Position numbers and translations under genes: made by a program
NCBI GenBank assembly: GCA_902633855.1
Contig: CACPHU010000011.1
Span: 1 to 35,284 of the forward strand
Direction of reading: 5' to 3'
Origin: an uncultured OCS116 cluster bacterium
Lineage (GTDB): Bacteria > Pseudomonadota > Alphaproteobacteria > Rhizobiales > TMED25
DNA length: 35,284 nt
Shown here: piece by piece, positions 34,387 to 35,284 of the stretch
How the letters are laid out: each line of letters opens with the position of its first letter
Position numbering within the stretch: the first letter of the stretch is position 1
Notes under the pieces: generated by a model
Database searches by the model: none
What the model saw: the letters and a program-made list of their open reading frames with translations, nothing else
Told to the model about the DNA's origin: nothing

Positions 34387-35284
34387 TTAGGTTGAAAAAC
34401 GCCCCAAATACTCAGGAATTATATTTTTTGCCGAACATGCCTCAATATCATAATCTTCGAGCTTACCGATCTCTTCATTTTTAGTTTGTAAAAGGATATT
34501 ATCGGTTTTTAGCGACTCGAGTTGATCAAATGTGATTGGTCTCTTTGGTAGAACTTGCATTGGCGTTATGAATATTTTTGACAGCGAAAATGGTATTGGG
34601 ATTAAGATTCGTTTCTTGCTTATGGTAGCCAGAATTAACTCAATCACTTCCCTAAGAGAATAGATTTCTTTACCACCTATTTCATAAATATTTTTCCTAT
34701 TCTTATCTTCTATGTGCGAAATTATTAACCTAACTAAATCAAGCACATAAACTGGCTGGAATTTTGTATCTCCATTCCCAATTAACGGAAAAATTGGAGA
34801 TAAGGATAGGATCCTCGCAAATTGATTAAAAAAATTATCATCATAACCAAAAACGACAGAAGGTCTGATTATTGTATAATTTGAGCTTTCGCGCTGAATA
34901 GAAGCCTCACCCATTGCCTTACTTCTTTGATATTTTGAACTTGAATTAATATCGACGCCTAAGGATGACATATGTATAAATCTTCGCACATCATAGTCAA
35001 CGCAAATCTTCGCAATAATCCCAGGTAACTCAGCATGGATATATTGGAATTTTTGCCTTTTCCTTTCTTCCAAAATACCAACTAAATTTACGACATAATC
35101 GGATCCTTGGATAAATTTACTGATTGAATGCTCGTCATTCACATTAACTCTAGAAACCTCTATCTGTCCTGGAACACCAGAAACATAGAGGTGATTTGCG
35201 GTTGCCGGATTTCTGGTCCCAATTTTTATTCTATAGCCATCTTTCGCGAGCTCTCGAACCAAATTGCGACCGATGAAGCCATTT
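34387..35284 (-). CDS. SDR-family, complex I NDUFA9-like protein (N terminus off right edge)
   Basis: Partial at the 5' end. The frame stays open to the window edge and begins NGFIGRNLVRELAKDGYRIK, the end of a Rossmann GxxGxxG loop; only the first 10 or so residues should be missing. Later signatures are ADLs-like SDYVVNLVGILEE, RRFIHMSSLGVD, YQRSKAMGEASI (Tyr-xxx-Lys replaced by a YxxSK arrangement) and TIIRPSVVFG. This matches the alphaproteobacterial NDUFA9-like atypical SDR that is usually encoded next to uppP. Mitochondrial NDUFA9 is a complex I accessory subunit; whether the bacterial protein joins complex I is unproven. Confidence 0.82.
   Translation of the reverse strand, partial: NGFIGRNLVRELAKDGYRIKIGTRNPATANHLYVSGVPGQIEVSRVNVNDEHSISKFIQGSDYVVNLVGILEERKRQKFQYIHAELPGIIAKICVDYDVRRFIHMSSLGVDINSSSKYQRSKAMGEASIQRESSNYTIIRPSVVFGYDDNFFNQFARILSLSPIFPLIGNGDTKFQPVYVLDLVRLIISHIEDKNRKNIYEIGGKEIYSLREVIELILATISKKRILIPIPFSLSKIFITPMQVLPKRPITFDQLESLKTDNILLQTKNEEIGKLEDYDIEACSAKNIIPEYLGRFST

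Noticed and set aside
1-35284. Mobile elements, prophage, CRISPR, defence or toxin-antitoxin genes
   Set aside because: I saw no transposase, integrase, direct-repeat array or defence-type protein. Gene order and composition look like continuous core chromosome.

Overview
The window is a continuous, gene-dense stretch of a chromosome with low G+C. Gene content and gene order point to a streamlined, probably marine, alphaproteobacterium. The order signs are: twin-transmembrane protein - PduO-type adenosyltransferase - etfB - etfA - hydroxybutyryl-CoA dehydrogenase; argH - LptM-like lipoprotein - lysA - ftsE - ftsX - ydcF - plsC; chorismate mutase - hisC - tyrA divergent from metX - metW; infC - rpmI - rplT - pheS - pheT - lepA; and queG - FzlA-like GST beside uppP and an NDUFA9-like protein. 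I cannot fix the genus. I see no insertion sequence, prophage, CRISPR array, integron or toxin-antitoxin pair, and no stretch of foreign base composition. No gap without a gene exceeds about 190 bases.

Left part (1-5395): the 5' end of an ammonium transporter leaves the left edge. Next come a YqaA-type membrane protein and DsbB, then a convergent serine esterase. A rightward operon follows with a twin-TM protein, cobalamin adenosyltransferase, ETF beta and alpha, and a 3-hydroxyacyl-CoA dehydrogenase. Centre-left (5428-10943): a second rightward run carries argH, a 50-residue lipoprotein, lysA, ftsE, a much reduced ftsX, a DUF218 protein and plsC. Then (10955-13820, minus) tyrA, hisC and a chorismate mutase form an aromatic amino-acid operon. 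It is divergent from metX, metW and gloB (14010-16511). On the minus strand follow a thiolase, an MFS transporter, a COG0523 GTPase behind a Zur-like operator, selO, a DUF2237 gene, tRNA-Ser(GGA), mepA, lepA, pheT, pheS, rplT, rpmI, infC, an SDR, queG and a GST. The right end has pirin and uppP on plus and a partial SDR/NDUFA9-like gene on minus.

The genes are mostly housekeeping: amino-acid synthesis (Arg, Lys, Met, Tyr/Phe), beta-oxidation or ketone-type CoA chemistry (ETF, dehydrogenase, thiolase), envelope work (FtsEX, PlsC, MepA, UppP, FzlA-like), translation, and zinc homeostasis. The main oddities are an FtsX without its periplasmic domain, an adenosyltransferase with no canonical start codon before its nucleotide-binding motif, infC apparently starting at AUA, a near-perfect Zur box before the COG0523 gene, a probable leaderless uppP, and four convergent gene pairs with 11 or fewer bases between stop codons, or overlapping stops. 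I found no convincing wholly new system. The FtsX reduction is the best candidate for something undescribed.
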